Shown: one piece after another, positions 35,791 through 43,831 of the stretch | Position numbering within the stretch: the first letter of the stretch is position 1 | How the letters are laid out: each line of letters starts with the position of its first letter | Source: Terasakiella brassicae | GTDB lineage: Bacteria; Pseudomonadota; Alphaproteobacteria; Rhodospirillales; Terasakiellaceae | Assembly: GCF_014641495.1 (NCBI RefSeq) | Contig: NZ_BMHV01000023.1 | Location: 1 to 51,418, forward strand | DNA length: 51,418 nt | Direction of reading: 5' to 3' | Position numbers and translations under genes: made by a program | Notes under the pieces: model-generated | What the model was told of the DNA's origin: nothing | The model's input: the letters and a program-made list of their open reading frames with translations, nothing else | Database searches by the model: none

Positions 35791-37227
35791 TTAATGGACG
35801 GTACAGGCCATGCAAGGGTCGAACGAACGCACAATATGTTGCACGGAAACCGGATCGTCTTCCCCGGATAGGATGGGGGCACCTTCCAAGGCGCTTTCCA
35901 GTGGACCGGGTTGCCCGGCTTGATCACGGGGGGAGAAGTTCCACGTGGTCGGGGCAATGATTTGATAGTTGGTAATCTTGTTGTCCTCTACGCCGATCCA
36001 ATGGCCCAAAGTCCCGCGTGCCGCTTCGATAAAGGCGAAGGCCTGTCCGTTCTGTGCCGGGGTAAAGGGTGTATAAAAGGGCGCATTGGGGTCGATTTGA
36101 TCAATCCAGTTTTCCATCGCATCAACCAGAAAGGCCATTTCCCATGCGCGGGCAAAAATGCGGCTTTTTACCGTACTGCCTTCCTGCGCATAAAGATCAC
36201 AAAACAGAGGATGGCCATTGATGACGTGACGGGCCAAGGCACCGACCTCGCAGCGGTCTGACCCTAAACGCGGGGCTTTGCACCAGCTATAGGCGTTGTT
36301 TTGATCAAGGTCCGGGTCATTTTTGGCATTTTGCGGGAATTGCATGGTCGCGCCTGCCATAAAACTGTGGGAAATATCTTCATTGATTTTATCGACGGGC
36401 AAGGGGGCGAAATGTTGCTCCTTAAAGATCCCTTGTTTGAACAATTTTTTGTTTTCAAGAGGCAACCCACCACCTGCCAGCAAAACCGATTGGCTTTTGC
36501 CCATTTTATCCAAGGACAAGGCTTCAGATAAATGTATGAAAAAGCTGAGGTCGCCCCGTCCTTCTTTGGCCCAAGTGTGAAGGTCGGATCTGGATTTCAG
36601 GGCAAGCATGTCGTTGAGGGGGCAACCAAACAAGGTGGTTTCCAGAAAACGGCGCATCCCTGTCAGGATGGTTTTGAGTTTTCGTTTTTGTGCGGCATGA
36701 ACAGTCGATGTGGTGCCACTGGGGCGCAAGGCAAGGGTATGGGGCCATTTGCCGGCCAGTTCCCCCATCATGTGCAAAAAACGGTTGCGTGCGTCCAAGA
36801 CTTCTGCTTGTGCGTTTCCGCGTTGCGCCTGAAACCGCAGGGCATTGTTATACCAGCGGCGGTTTGCATAAATATCGCGGGCAAAATCGGGCATAAAAAA
36901 CAAATAAAAGTGCGTCAGATGATTGGATAGCATTTCACAGGCCAAGACCAGATTGGTGACCAGTTGCCCGTTTTTAGGGGGGCTAACGTCTGATAATTTC
37001 GCCAGTGCTTGCGCAGCAGCAACGGACTGAGAAACCGAACAAATACCGCAAATACGTGGCACAATCGTCAGGGCATCCATCGGGGCACGATCCAGCAGGA
37101 TGGTTTCCATGCCACGATACATCGGTGAATTGACCTGTGCGTCCACAACGCTGGGTCCGTTGCGGTTCAGGTCGATTTCCAAATGGCCTTCGACGCGGGA
37201 AAAAGGGCCGATGATCTTGCGTGACAT
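35791..37227 (-). CDS. hupV: HupV/HoxC, large subunit of the regulatory [NiFe] hydrogenase
   Basis: This 478-residue large subunit has nickel ligands C60/C63 (RICGICSVSQ) and C472/C475 (DPCMACTVH) and the RVEGH motif near the N-terminus. The protein stops directly at the histidine of CTVH, with no C-terminal peptide. Catalytic uptake hydrogenases carry such a peptide and need a protease to remove it. Its lack is a hallmark of the H2-sensing HupV/HoxC class (group 2b). It pairs with HupU, encoded 17 nt upstream, and should signal to HupT in the same operon. Confidence 0.93.
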   Translation of the reverse strand: MSRKIIGPFSRVEGHLEIDLNRNGPSVVDAQVNSPMYRGMETILLDRAPMDALTIVPRICGICSVSQSVAAAQALAKLSDVSPPKNGQLVTNLVLACEMLSNHLTHFYLFFMPDFARDIYANRRWYNNALRFQAQRGNAQAEVLDARNRFLHMMGELAGKWPHTLALRPSGTTSTVHAAQKRKLKTILTGMRRFLETTLFGCPLNDMLALKSRSDLHTWAKEGRGDLSFFIHLSEALSLDKMGKSQSVLLAGGGLPLENKKLFKQGIFKEQHFAPLPVDKINEDISHSFMAGATMQFPQNAKNDPDLDQNNAYSWCKAPRLGSDRCEVGALARHVINGHPLFCDLYAQEGSTVKSRIFARAWEMAFLVDAMENWIDQIDPNAPFYTPFTPAQNGQAFAFIEAARGTLGHWIGVEDNKITNYQIIAPTTWNFSPRDQAGQPGPLESALEGAPILSGEDDPVSVQHIVRSFDPCMACTVH

Positions 37228-37244
37228 AAGTATGCTCTTTGGTT

Positions 37245-38246
37245 TTAATTCGTGGCTTTTTTTCGGGTCGGTTGATGGACGATTTTATCGGAATGGGCGT
37301 TTTCACGTACCCGTTGCGGTGTTGCGGATTTTGAAAGGGCCGCCAGTGCGACAAACCATGCCTTTGGCATATCACTGGGCAAGCCAACCGGAATACCGGC
37401 AATTTTGGCGGTTTCCAAAAAGGGGGAACCCGGATCTTCAAATCCCGGCATGGTGCAGGCGATACAGGAATATCCCCCTTGCAGACAGGACCCGGACCCG
37501 TTCCACGGGCGGATATTACAATCGCCAAGGGCTTGGGTGCCTTTGCAGCCTAAATTTTCCATCAGGCATCCCTGATCGGAATCTTCTGCGGCGCTGGCTT
37601 TGAATTCATAATATTCGTTGCGCGGACAGCCGTGGTGGGCAAGGTGACCAAAATAGGCCAGTGGCCGTCCTTCCGGGTCAAAATCTTGTGCGGATAAGCT
37701 TTCATCGGCAAGGCAGGATAAGGTTTCGACAATCCAGTCGGGGTGAGGGGCGCAACCGGGAATGTTAATCACCGCCAGACCGGAACCGGATCGATAATCT
37801 TCCCCTAAAAGCCCGCCGATCTGACGGGACTGATATTGCAGGCCGGTGGCTTCCAGCCGTTCGTCCCCGGCCATCGGGATGCCGCCGTATGCCGCGCAAC
37901 TGCCCACCGCCACACAGTATTTTGCCTTGTGGGCCAATTCGATCAACCATGTGATCATGGGTTTTTCCGACCCGCCCATCATTTGATAGCGCCCGGTGCC
38001 ATTGGGGCCAAGCAAGGGCGTGCCTTCGACAATCAACAAATCCAGTTTGGTTTTGCCGGAGACAATATCAATCATCAGGTCAATGACGGGCCGTCCGGAG
38101 GTTTCGCTCAGGGCCGGATGCCATAAAAAATGAATGCCTGCACTGTCGAATGCATCTAGCAGATTGGTTCCTTCATAGCCCAGTAAGGACATGGAACACC
38201 CCCCGCAAGCACCGCATTGAAGCCAGAGCGCATTTGTGTGTGACAT
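37245..38246 (-). CDS. hupU: HupU/HoxB, small subunit of the regulatory [NiFe] hydrogenase
   Basis: This 333-residue Fe-S subunit has no twin-arginine signal: it starts directly with NALWLQCGACGGCSMSLL, so the complex is cytoplasmic as in H2 sensors. Ligands for the three clusters are seen in CGGC (C14/C17), GSCAAYGG, IPGCAPHPDW, HHGCPR, CLMENLGCKG and GGYSCIACTMPGF. C11 is an additional cysteine where relatives usually have Ser or Gly. A ~30-residue charged tail follows the fold. It is the first gene of the operon, divergent from the DUF3775 gene, with AGGT close to the ATG as a weak ribosome-binding site. Confidence 0.92.
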   Translation of the reverse strand: MSHTNALWLQCGACGGCSMSLLGYEGTNLLDAFDSAGIHFLWHPALSETSGRPVIDLMIDIVSGKTKLDLLIVEGTPLLGPNGTGRYQMMGGSEKPMITWLIELAHKAKYCVAVGSCAAYGGIPMAGDERLEATGLQYQSRQIGGLLGEDYRSGSGLAVINIPGCAPHPDWIVETLSCLADESLSAQDFDPEGRPLAYFGHLAHHGCPRNEYYEFKASAAEDSDQGCLMENLGCKGTQALGDCNIRPWNGSGSCLQGGYSCIACTMPGFEDPGSPFLETAKIAGIPVGLPSDMPKAWFVALAALSKSATPQRVRENAHSDKIVHQPTRKKATN

Positions 38247-38296
38247 GGTGACCTAAATCAACTTTGTTACCCGATAGACGTGGTATCTTACTTCAG

Positions 38297-38317
38297 ACAT
38301 AGAGAAAATGTCTATGT
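38297..38317. promoter_or_regulatory. Perfect inverted repeat between hupU and the DUF3775 gene
   Basis: ACATAGA (38297-38303), a 7-nt spacer, then TCTATGT (38311-38317). The 21-bp size and position in the only divergent promoter region of the hydrogenase operon fit a dimeric regulator site. Which gene it controls is not visible. Confidence 0.45.
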
Positions 38318-38341
38318 GTCTCTTCAAACGGGGAGGACGTG

Positions 38342-38752
38342 ATGAGGTATCTCAGTGCAGACAGCGTCTTTTATATCATTATGAAAGCACGCGAATTCGA
38401 CGTGAAGGTGGACCCGGAAGGCCGTGATCGGGAATCCGATGCAATTGACGATGGTTGTGTGGAAATCTTGCAAGATTATGCAGATGATGCCACCGAAGCT
38501 GAATTGCATGAAGCTCTGGCAAACTTGAATGTGGATCAGTTACATGAACTGGTTGCGCTTGTGTGGCTGGGGCGGGGCAGTTATTCCAAGGACGAATTTG
38601 GGGAGGCTTATGCGCAAGCTGTTGAAGCCGACCCGAGTGGCAAAAGCACGCCGGAATATTTAATGGGAACGCCTTTGCTATCGGACTATTTGGAAGAAGG
38701 TCTGTCCGAAATGGGTGTTTCTATCGAAGAATTTGAAATTGGACGGTTATAG
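38342..38752 (+). CDS. DUF3775 domain protein
   Basis: This 136-residue acidic soluble protein of unknown function has the DUF3775 hallmarks: LSADSVFYIIMKAREFDVKV, the central DQLHELVALVWLGRG, and EYLMGTPLLSDYLEEGL near the end. GGGGAGG lies 5 nt before the ATG at 38342. The GTG at 38339 is in frame but less well spaced. It stands alone, divergent from the hydrogenase operon and convergent with the chemoreceptor gene. No role can be assigned from context. Confidence 0.88.
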   Translation: MRYLSADSVFYIIMKAREFDVKVDPEGRDRESDAIDDGCVEILQDYADDATEAELHEALANLNVDQLHELVALVWLGRGSYSKDEFGEAYAQAVEADPSGKSTPEYLMGTPLLSDYLEEGLSEMGVSIEEFEIGRL

Positions 38753-38776
38753 TCCCCCACCGTTTAGCAGGGGACT
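38751..38776. terminator. Hairpin between convergent DUF3775 and chemoreceptor genes
   Basis: AGTCCCC (38751-38757) pairs with GGGGACT (38770-38776), partly overlapping the DUF3775 stop codon. The T-rich tail on the plus strand is weak. It probably serves as a terminator for one or both genes. Confidence 0.55.
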
Positions 38777-38785
38777 GTATCGTTC

Positions 38786-40471
38786 TTAAGCAGATTTCAC
38801 CCCTTTCAGGAAATCTTCAACGATTGAACGCAGGGATGTGGATTGGTCGTTTAATTGTGATGACGCATGCAGGACTTCTTTGGAGGCTGCGCCCGTATCG
38901 TTGGCGGCATCATTGACATGTAAAATGTTTTGATTGACCTCCTGCGTACCGAGGGAAGCTTGTTCGATATTGCGGGCAATCTCGGATGTTGCGGCATCCT
39001 GTTCTTCGACGGCGGCGGCAACAGCGGCGGCAATTTCATTCATTTCGGTGATGATATGGTTGATTTCTGAAATCGCTTCCACCGTATCGCGGCTGACCTT
39101 CTGGATGGCGCTGACATGGGCGGCGATTTCTTCGGTTGCCCGCCCGGTCTGGGTTGCAAGAGTTTTGACTTCGGAAGCCACAACCGCAAACCCTTTGCCT
39201 GCTTCGCCTGCGCGGGCGGCTTCAATGGTTGCGTTCAGGGCCAGCATATTGGTTTGATCGGCAATATCACCAATCAATTGGGAGGCTTCTGAAATCCGGC
39301 TTGCCGTTTCTGACAAGGTGCGAACGGTACCCTGACTTTCCGTCACCTTACGGGCCGCCTGTTGTGCGATTTGCGACGATTGCGCGACCTGTTGACCGAC
39401 TTCGTGAATGGAGGCAGTAAGTTCTTCAGAAGCCGCTGCAACGGTTTCCACATTGGTTGCCGTTTGTTGAGAGGCACTGGCAACAGCGGAGGCTTGTGTA
39501 CTGGTTTGCGTGGCAGTTGCGCTCATGCCGTTGGCGGTCATATCCAGTTGCTGTGCGGCAGAGGCCACTTGTTGAAGGGCGATATTGACACCCATGTCAA
39601 ATTCGCTGGCGAGTTTTTGAATGGTGCGCGCACGTTGACGTTGGGCTTCTTCTTCCTCACGTTGGCGGGTGGCCAGTTGTGCGTTTTCAATCATTTGTGC
39701 GCGGAAATATTCGACGCTATGGGCCATTTCCCCGACTTCATCACGCCGTCCCTGCAGTGGCGTTACCTCTTCTGTATGGCCTTCTGCCAGACGTTTCATG
39801 GCGATGGACAGTTGATCCACGCTGGTGCTGATATCTTTTGCAACGACAAAAGCCCCCAATGCAATCACAAGGGTTGCAGCCAGAAAGATAAGGGCCTCTT
39901 TGGTGGCTTCTGCCCAGAAAGTTGCCTGAACCTCATCTAGATAAACACCTGTTCCAATTACCCACCCCCAAGGTTCAAACAGTTTGATATAGGAGATTTT
40001 ATCCACAGGGTCATTAAAGCCGGGTTTGGGCCAACGATATTCGACGCTGCCTTCCTTTGAGGATTTCGCAAGCTTCACAATATCCTGAAACAGCATTTTT
40101 CCATCAGGGTCTTTAAAGCCACTTACATCCTGTCCGTTTAATTTGGGATTGGTTGGATGCACGACCATGATATGCTGTAAATCGTTGACCCAGATATAGT
40201 CTTCTTCCCCATAACGAATGGCGTTGATGGCATGGGTTGCTTCATTTTTTGCTGTTTCAAGCGAGATTTCGTTGGTGACAACGCGTTTTTGTAATCCATC
40301 AAGCAAGGTGTAGGTTGCTTCGACCATATTTTTGGCTTGTCGTTCACGTTCTGCAAGTAGATTATCGTCGAGGGCCTTAAGGCCAAAGACTGTGATTAAG
40401 ATCAAGCCGGATAATGAAATTGCCATTATCACACCCAGCTTGCGGCCTAAGCGAATATTTCCAAGTTTCAT
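38786..40471 (-). CDS. Methyl-accepting chemotaxis protein with Cache sensor
   Basis: This 561-residue chemoreceptor has TM1 near residues 10-30, a periplasmic single-Cache domain (~35-185, [32 protein letters not shown]), TM2, a HAMP domain, and a long methyl-accepting helical hairpin. The tip contains the strongly conserved [20 protein letters not shown]. The ligand is unknown: small organic acids are common for this Cache type. The ATG at 40471 is preferred because AGAGGT lies ~9 nt upstream, and an ATG at 40489 would precede that ribosome-binding site. It is monocistronic. Confidence 0.93.
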   Translation of the reverse strand: MKLGNIRLGRKLGVIMAISLSGLILITVFGLKALDDNLLAERERQAKNMVEATYTLLDGLQKRVVTNEISLETAKNEATHAINAIRYGEEDYIWVNDLQHIMVVHPTNPKLNGQDVSGFKDPDGKMLFQDIVKLAKSSKEGSVEYRWPKPGFNDPVDKISYIKLFEPWGWVIGTGVYLDEVQATFWAEATKEALIFLAATLVIALGAFVVAKDISTSVDQLSIAMKRLAEGHTEEVTPLQGRRDEVGEMAHSVEYFRAQMIENAQLATRQREEEEAQRQRARTIQKLASEFDMGVNIALQQVASAAQQLDMTANGMSATATQTSTQASAVASASQQTATNVETVAAASEELTASIHEVGQQVAQSSQIAQQAARKVTESQGTVRTLSETASRISEASQLIGDIADQTNMLALNATIEAARAGEAGKGFAVVASEVKTLATQTGRATEEIAAHVSAIQKVSRDTVEAISEINHIITEMNEIAAAVAAAVEEQDAATSEIARNIEQASLGTQEVNQNILHVNDAANDTGAASKEVLHASSQLNDQSTSLRSIVEDFLKGVKSA

Positions 40472-40630
40472 AGCTTGGCACCTCTGCAACTGATTGAATT
40501 TAGGGGGTATATTATTTTTTCTTTTTTCAGTCTGAGATTGTAGGCGGCAAAGGTTAATTTTTCAATTGCGGAAAACAAGTAAAAATAATAAAAAGCATAA
40601 TTAATTGAATTTTTAGGATAGGTTTGAATA

Positions 40631-40657
40631 GCCAATAAACGCGGTTGGTTTATTGGC
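40631..40657 (-). terminator. Hairpin at the end of the TolC-SPOR gene
   Basis: A perfect 10-bp stem (40631-40640 with 40648-40657) with a 7-nt loop includes the stop codon of the leftward tolC-like gene. There is no clear T-run after it, so it may stabilise the 3' end rather than terminate by itself. The remaining ~140 nt up to the chemoreceptor gene start are AT-rich with no gene. Confidence 0.5.
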
Positions 40658-42461
40658 GTAAAATCCAGCTATCCGGGATACCGCGTGATTTGGCTTGATC
40701 GCGCGCGGCTTCGGCTTCGAGTTGACTCATGGGACCTGCCAGCACGCGCTGGTATGTTGATCCGTTGACGTTAATGGCTTTCATAAAGGCGCTATCCATT
40801 CCCGCCAGTGCAATTCGGTCCTGTGCATAAGCGGGCTCGGAAAAACTGCCTAAAACCACATAATATCCCATCGCATCATTGGCAGCCGGTCCCAGTTCAA
40901 TCGGTCCTGTCGGCCCCGTTTCCGGGGCCAGTTCCGGGCTGTAAGGGGCACCGTGTGCGGCTTCAAAGGCAGCCATATCATTATAGCCTGAGGTGTCGTT
41001 TGCCAATTGCATGGGGGCCATATCGTCGTATGAGGCTTGCAATAGGTCCGGTGTAGATGGGGGGCTCAGGGTATCCTGTGGGGCGGGAATGGCTTCCCCA
41101 TCCAGCAATTTTTGCAAGAGGTGTGTGTCATCGGCGACAGCAGGCTGCAATTTACCTTCCACAACCAGTTGCGCAATGGAGGTTTGGTTTAACTGTCCGG
41201 TCGCCAATAATAACTGATAATTTGCCAAACGGTATGTGTAGTCTGACGAGGTAACGGCAATGCGGACATTCAGTAATTCCAGTGCTGTATCCAAGACTGT
41301 AATAATGGTTTCTTTACCGCTTGCCATCATGTCATAACGCGCCTGAAAGGCTTCATGTGCGATAGCCTCTGCATCCTGAAGGGTGCGAAAGCGTTGGCGC
41401 TGGGTTTCAATGGTGGAAAAGGCATTGCGGACCTGTTCCTCAATTTCCATATGTTTGCTGCGCAAATCCATCATCGCGGCATTATGGCGCAGGGCGGCCG
41501 CTTGAGTTTGGGATTTCACCCGACCGCCATCAAAGAGGTTCCAGTTCAGTTTCAGAAGCAAGGTTGCCTCGTTTTCAGAACCATCCACGCCGTCGACGTT
41601 ATATTTTGCATCGCCTGCGGCCTCAAGGTCTACGCGGGGATAAAGCGCAGATTCAACCGACCCCACCCGCGCAGAAGAGGCTTCGGCCAACAAAGCGGCA
41701 CTTTGCAGAACCGGATTGTGTTTGCGGGCAAGGCGAATGGCTTCTTCAAGGTTTTCCGGTACCACTTCGGATGGGGTCAAAGGATCCATCATTTTTTCTG
41801 CGGGTGGGACACGTTGAAACAGATGGTAATATCGGTTTTGGCCTTGGCGTTGCGCACCCTGATAGGCAGCGAGGGCTTCATGTGCCTGTGCAAGACGGGC
41901 GCGCGCCTGTAACAAATCGGCTTGTGACATACGCCCGACATTGGACTCAGACTCAATGAACGTTTTGATCTGTTCAACCAGCTTGACGTTGGTTTGTGAA
42001 ATTTCAACCAGTTTGTTTTGCAGGACCAAATTCAGGTACGCCTGTATCCCCTGAAATAAGATGCGCTGGCGGGTATTGTCCAAATCGGCTGCGCTGCTTT
42101 TATGGGTGATTTCGGCGGATTGCTGTTCAAAGGCACTATATTGCCCGTCAAATAAATTATAGGTTGCTGTGACATTGGCACGGGTGCGTAAATCGTTATT
42201 GCCCGGCTGGTCGGTATGTTGATATCCGGCATCGCCACTGACAGCCAGGACAGGGGCGGACAGGGCATAGGCCGCTTTGATATCTTCACGTGCTGCATCG
42301 GTGAGCGAGGCTTTGGACTGAATGGCAGGGTAGTTTTCCAGTAGATATTGCAGCTCACTCGCCAACGGGTTTGCCTGTAGTTCGGTACTGAACCCGATTG
42401 CGCTTAACATAACCAGTGCACTGGTGGTATTGCGCCAAAACTTTTTAAGACCCGGTCCCAT
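40650..42461 (-). CDS. TolC-family outer-membrane protein fused to a C-terminal SPOR domain
   Basis: This 603-residue protein has a signal peptide (~residues 1-31, ending LQA) and two TolC/OEP repeat regions (~35-430) that form the outer-membrane channel and periplasmic helical barrel. A ~90-residue Pro/Asp-rich linker leads to a SPOR domain at ~530-603 (YYVVLGSFSEPAYAQD...YQRVLAGPM). SPOR domains bind denuded peptidoglycan, so this exit duct may be tethered to the wall. It is the third gene of the secretion operon, 74 nt after the HlyD-like gene, with AAGGGC upstream of the ATG. Confidence 0.88.
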   Translation of the reverse strand: MGPGLKKFWRNTTSALVMLSAIGFSTELQANPLASELQYLLENYPAIQSKASLTDAAREDIKAAYALSAPVLAVSGDAGYQHTDQPGNNDLRTRANVTATYNLFDGQYSAFEQQSAEITHKSSAADLDNTRQRILFQGIQAYLNLVLQNKLVEISQTNVKLVEQIKTFIESESNVGRMSQADLLQARARLAQAHEALAAYQGAQRQGQNRYYHLFQRVPPAEKMMDPLTPSEVVPENLEEAIRLARKHNPVLQSAALLAEASSARVGSVESALYPRVDLEAAGDAKYNVDGVDGSENEATLLLKLNWNLFDGGRVKSQTQAAALRHNAAMMDLRSKHMEIEEQVRNAFSTIETQRQRFRTLQDAEAIAHEAFQARYDMMASGKETIITVLDTALELLNVRIAVTSSDYTYRLANYQLLLATGQLNQTSIAQLVVEGKLQPAVADDTHLLQKLLDGEAIPAPQDTLSPPSTPDLLQASYDDMAPMQLANDTSGYNDMAAFEAAHGAPYSPELAPETGPTGPIELGPAANDAMGYYVVLGSFSEPAYAQDRIALAGMDSAFMKAINVNGSTYQRVLAGPMSQLEAEAARDQAKSRGIPDSWILRQ

Positions 42462-42535
42462 ATTTTGCCCTTATGGATGATTCAGATTCCCACTTGAACC
42501 CAAATTAAACGACAAGGTTTAAAATACCCTTAACA

Positions 42536-43831
42536 TCAACGCTCGCGAAATGCCTCATCTTTCAACCGTAACAAAGGACGCAAAAAGAAATCCAGCACAC
42601 TGCGTTTACCGGTTACAATATCAACCTGTGTTTCCATCCCGGTTGTAATGGGCAGGTATAATTTTTGACCATCGCCCAAGTGCGTGCGTTCGGTTGCAAT
42701 AATCACACGATAAAAAGGAAGGCCGTTTTCGGTTTTATCCGTATCCGGGGCAATCTGGATGACTTGGCCGGGCAAAGCCCCATAGCGCACAAAATCATAG
42801 GCGGATACTTTTATATTTGCAGGCAGGCCGACCTGGACATATCCCCGGTCTGTCGGGCTGAGGCGGGCTTCGATCACAAGGCTGTCGCGCAAGGGAACCA
42901 GTTCCATGATGGGTTCACCGGGGCGCACAACCGCACCTGTGTTGGTGTATTTCAGGTTCTTGACGGTCCCATCGATAGGGGCGCGAATGACGGTGCGTTT
43001 TTCCTGTTCTGTCGCTTCGCCAAGGACTTTTTCAATCAGGGAAATTTCGCGCGAAACTTTGCCGAGTTCTTCGGAGGCTTTGCGTCTATATTTCAGACGG
43101 GTTTCGCTTAGGCGGGCGCGCGCTTCTTCGATGTCGGCACGGGCGGCGGGGATTTCAGCATCAATGGTGCGGATCTCGCCCAGCAGGCTTTCAACTTGGG
43201 AACTCAGGCTCAGATATTCCGCGCGCATGCCCATGCCTTTGTTCATGGCATCTTCGGTCAGACTTTGACTTTCCCGTGTGATCGCCAGCTTATTGGTGGC
43301 GGCGGCCCGTTTGGTGCGAAAGGATTCAATCGCCAGTTCTTTTTGTTTGATTTGTTTGCGAATAACGCTGATCTGACCGGAAAGTTCAGATCGCTTGGCC
43401 TCAAAAGTAGTTTGTTCACGCCGCACGATTTGCGGGCGTTGCTCCGCGATTTCGGCCGGAAAGGATATGGTGTTTTTATCCGCACTTTCCGCCATGAGGC
43501 GGGCTTCCAGCAGGCGTAAACCTTCCAGTTCTGTCAGCAGTTCCTGCCGGTTCAGTTTACCCACTCCAAGAGTAAGCACCATGAGGGGGTCGTCTTTTTT
43601 AACGGCACTGCCTTCACGAATGTTCAATTCCTTGATAATACCGCCTTCCAGATGTTGTACGGTCTTGACCTTGCTTTGCGGGACAACCTTGCCCGGTGCA
43701 ATGGCAACTTCGTCGATCATGGTGGTGTTCATCCAGTATCCAAGGCCAACCAGCAAGATCAGGATGAAGCGGGACGGATACAACCAAGGTGATTTTTTAC
43801 GTTTGGTGACGATATCGTTGAGGCGGCTCAT
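42536..43831 (-). CDS. Type I secretion membrane fusion protein (HlyD family)
   Basis: This 431-residue adaptor joins the ABC exporter to the TolC duct. One N-terminal TM (~20-36) is followed by a lipoyl half-domain (VQHLEGGIIKELNIREGSAV), a long periplasmic coiled coil (~95-265), the second lipoyl half (VIRAPIDGTVKNLKYTNTGAVV) and a beta-barrel. The GGII/NTGAVV motifs are those of the HlyD/LapC/PrtE type I group rather than drug-efflux adaptors. The first 4 nt overlap the exporter gene. Confidence 0.93.
   Translation of the reverse strand: MSRLNDIVTKRKKSPWLYPSRFILILLVGLGYWMNTTMIDEVAIAPGKVVPQSKVKTVQHLEGGIIKELNIREGSAVKKDDPLMVLTLGVGKLNRQELLTELEGLRLLEARLMAESADKNTISFPAEIAEQRPQIVRREQTTFEAKRSELSGQISVIRKQIKQKELAIESFRTKRAAATNKLAITRESQSLTEDAMNKGMGMRAEYLSLSSQVESLLGEIRTIDAEIPAARADIEEARARLSETRLKYRRKASEELGKVSREISLIEKVLGEATEQEKRTVIRAPIDGTVKNLKYTNTGAVVRPGEPIMELVPLRDSLVIEARLSPTDRGYVQVGLPANIKVSAYDFVRYGALPGQVIQIAPDTDKTENGLPFYRVIIATERTHLGDGQKLYLPITTGMETQVDIVTGKRSVLDFFLRPLLRLKDEAFRER

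Noticed and set aside
37245-38246. Calling the hydrogenase a catalytic uptake enzyme (HupSL)
   Set aside because: The small subunit has no twin-arginine signal and the large subunit ends at CTVH without a cleavable peptide, both typical of the sensor class.
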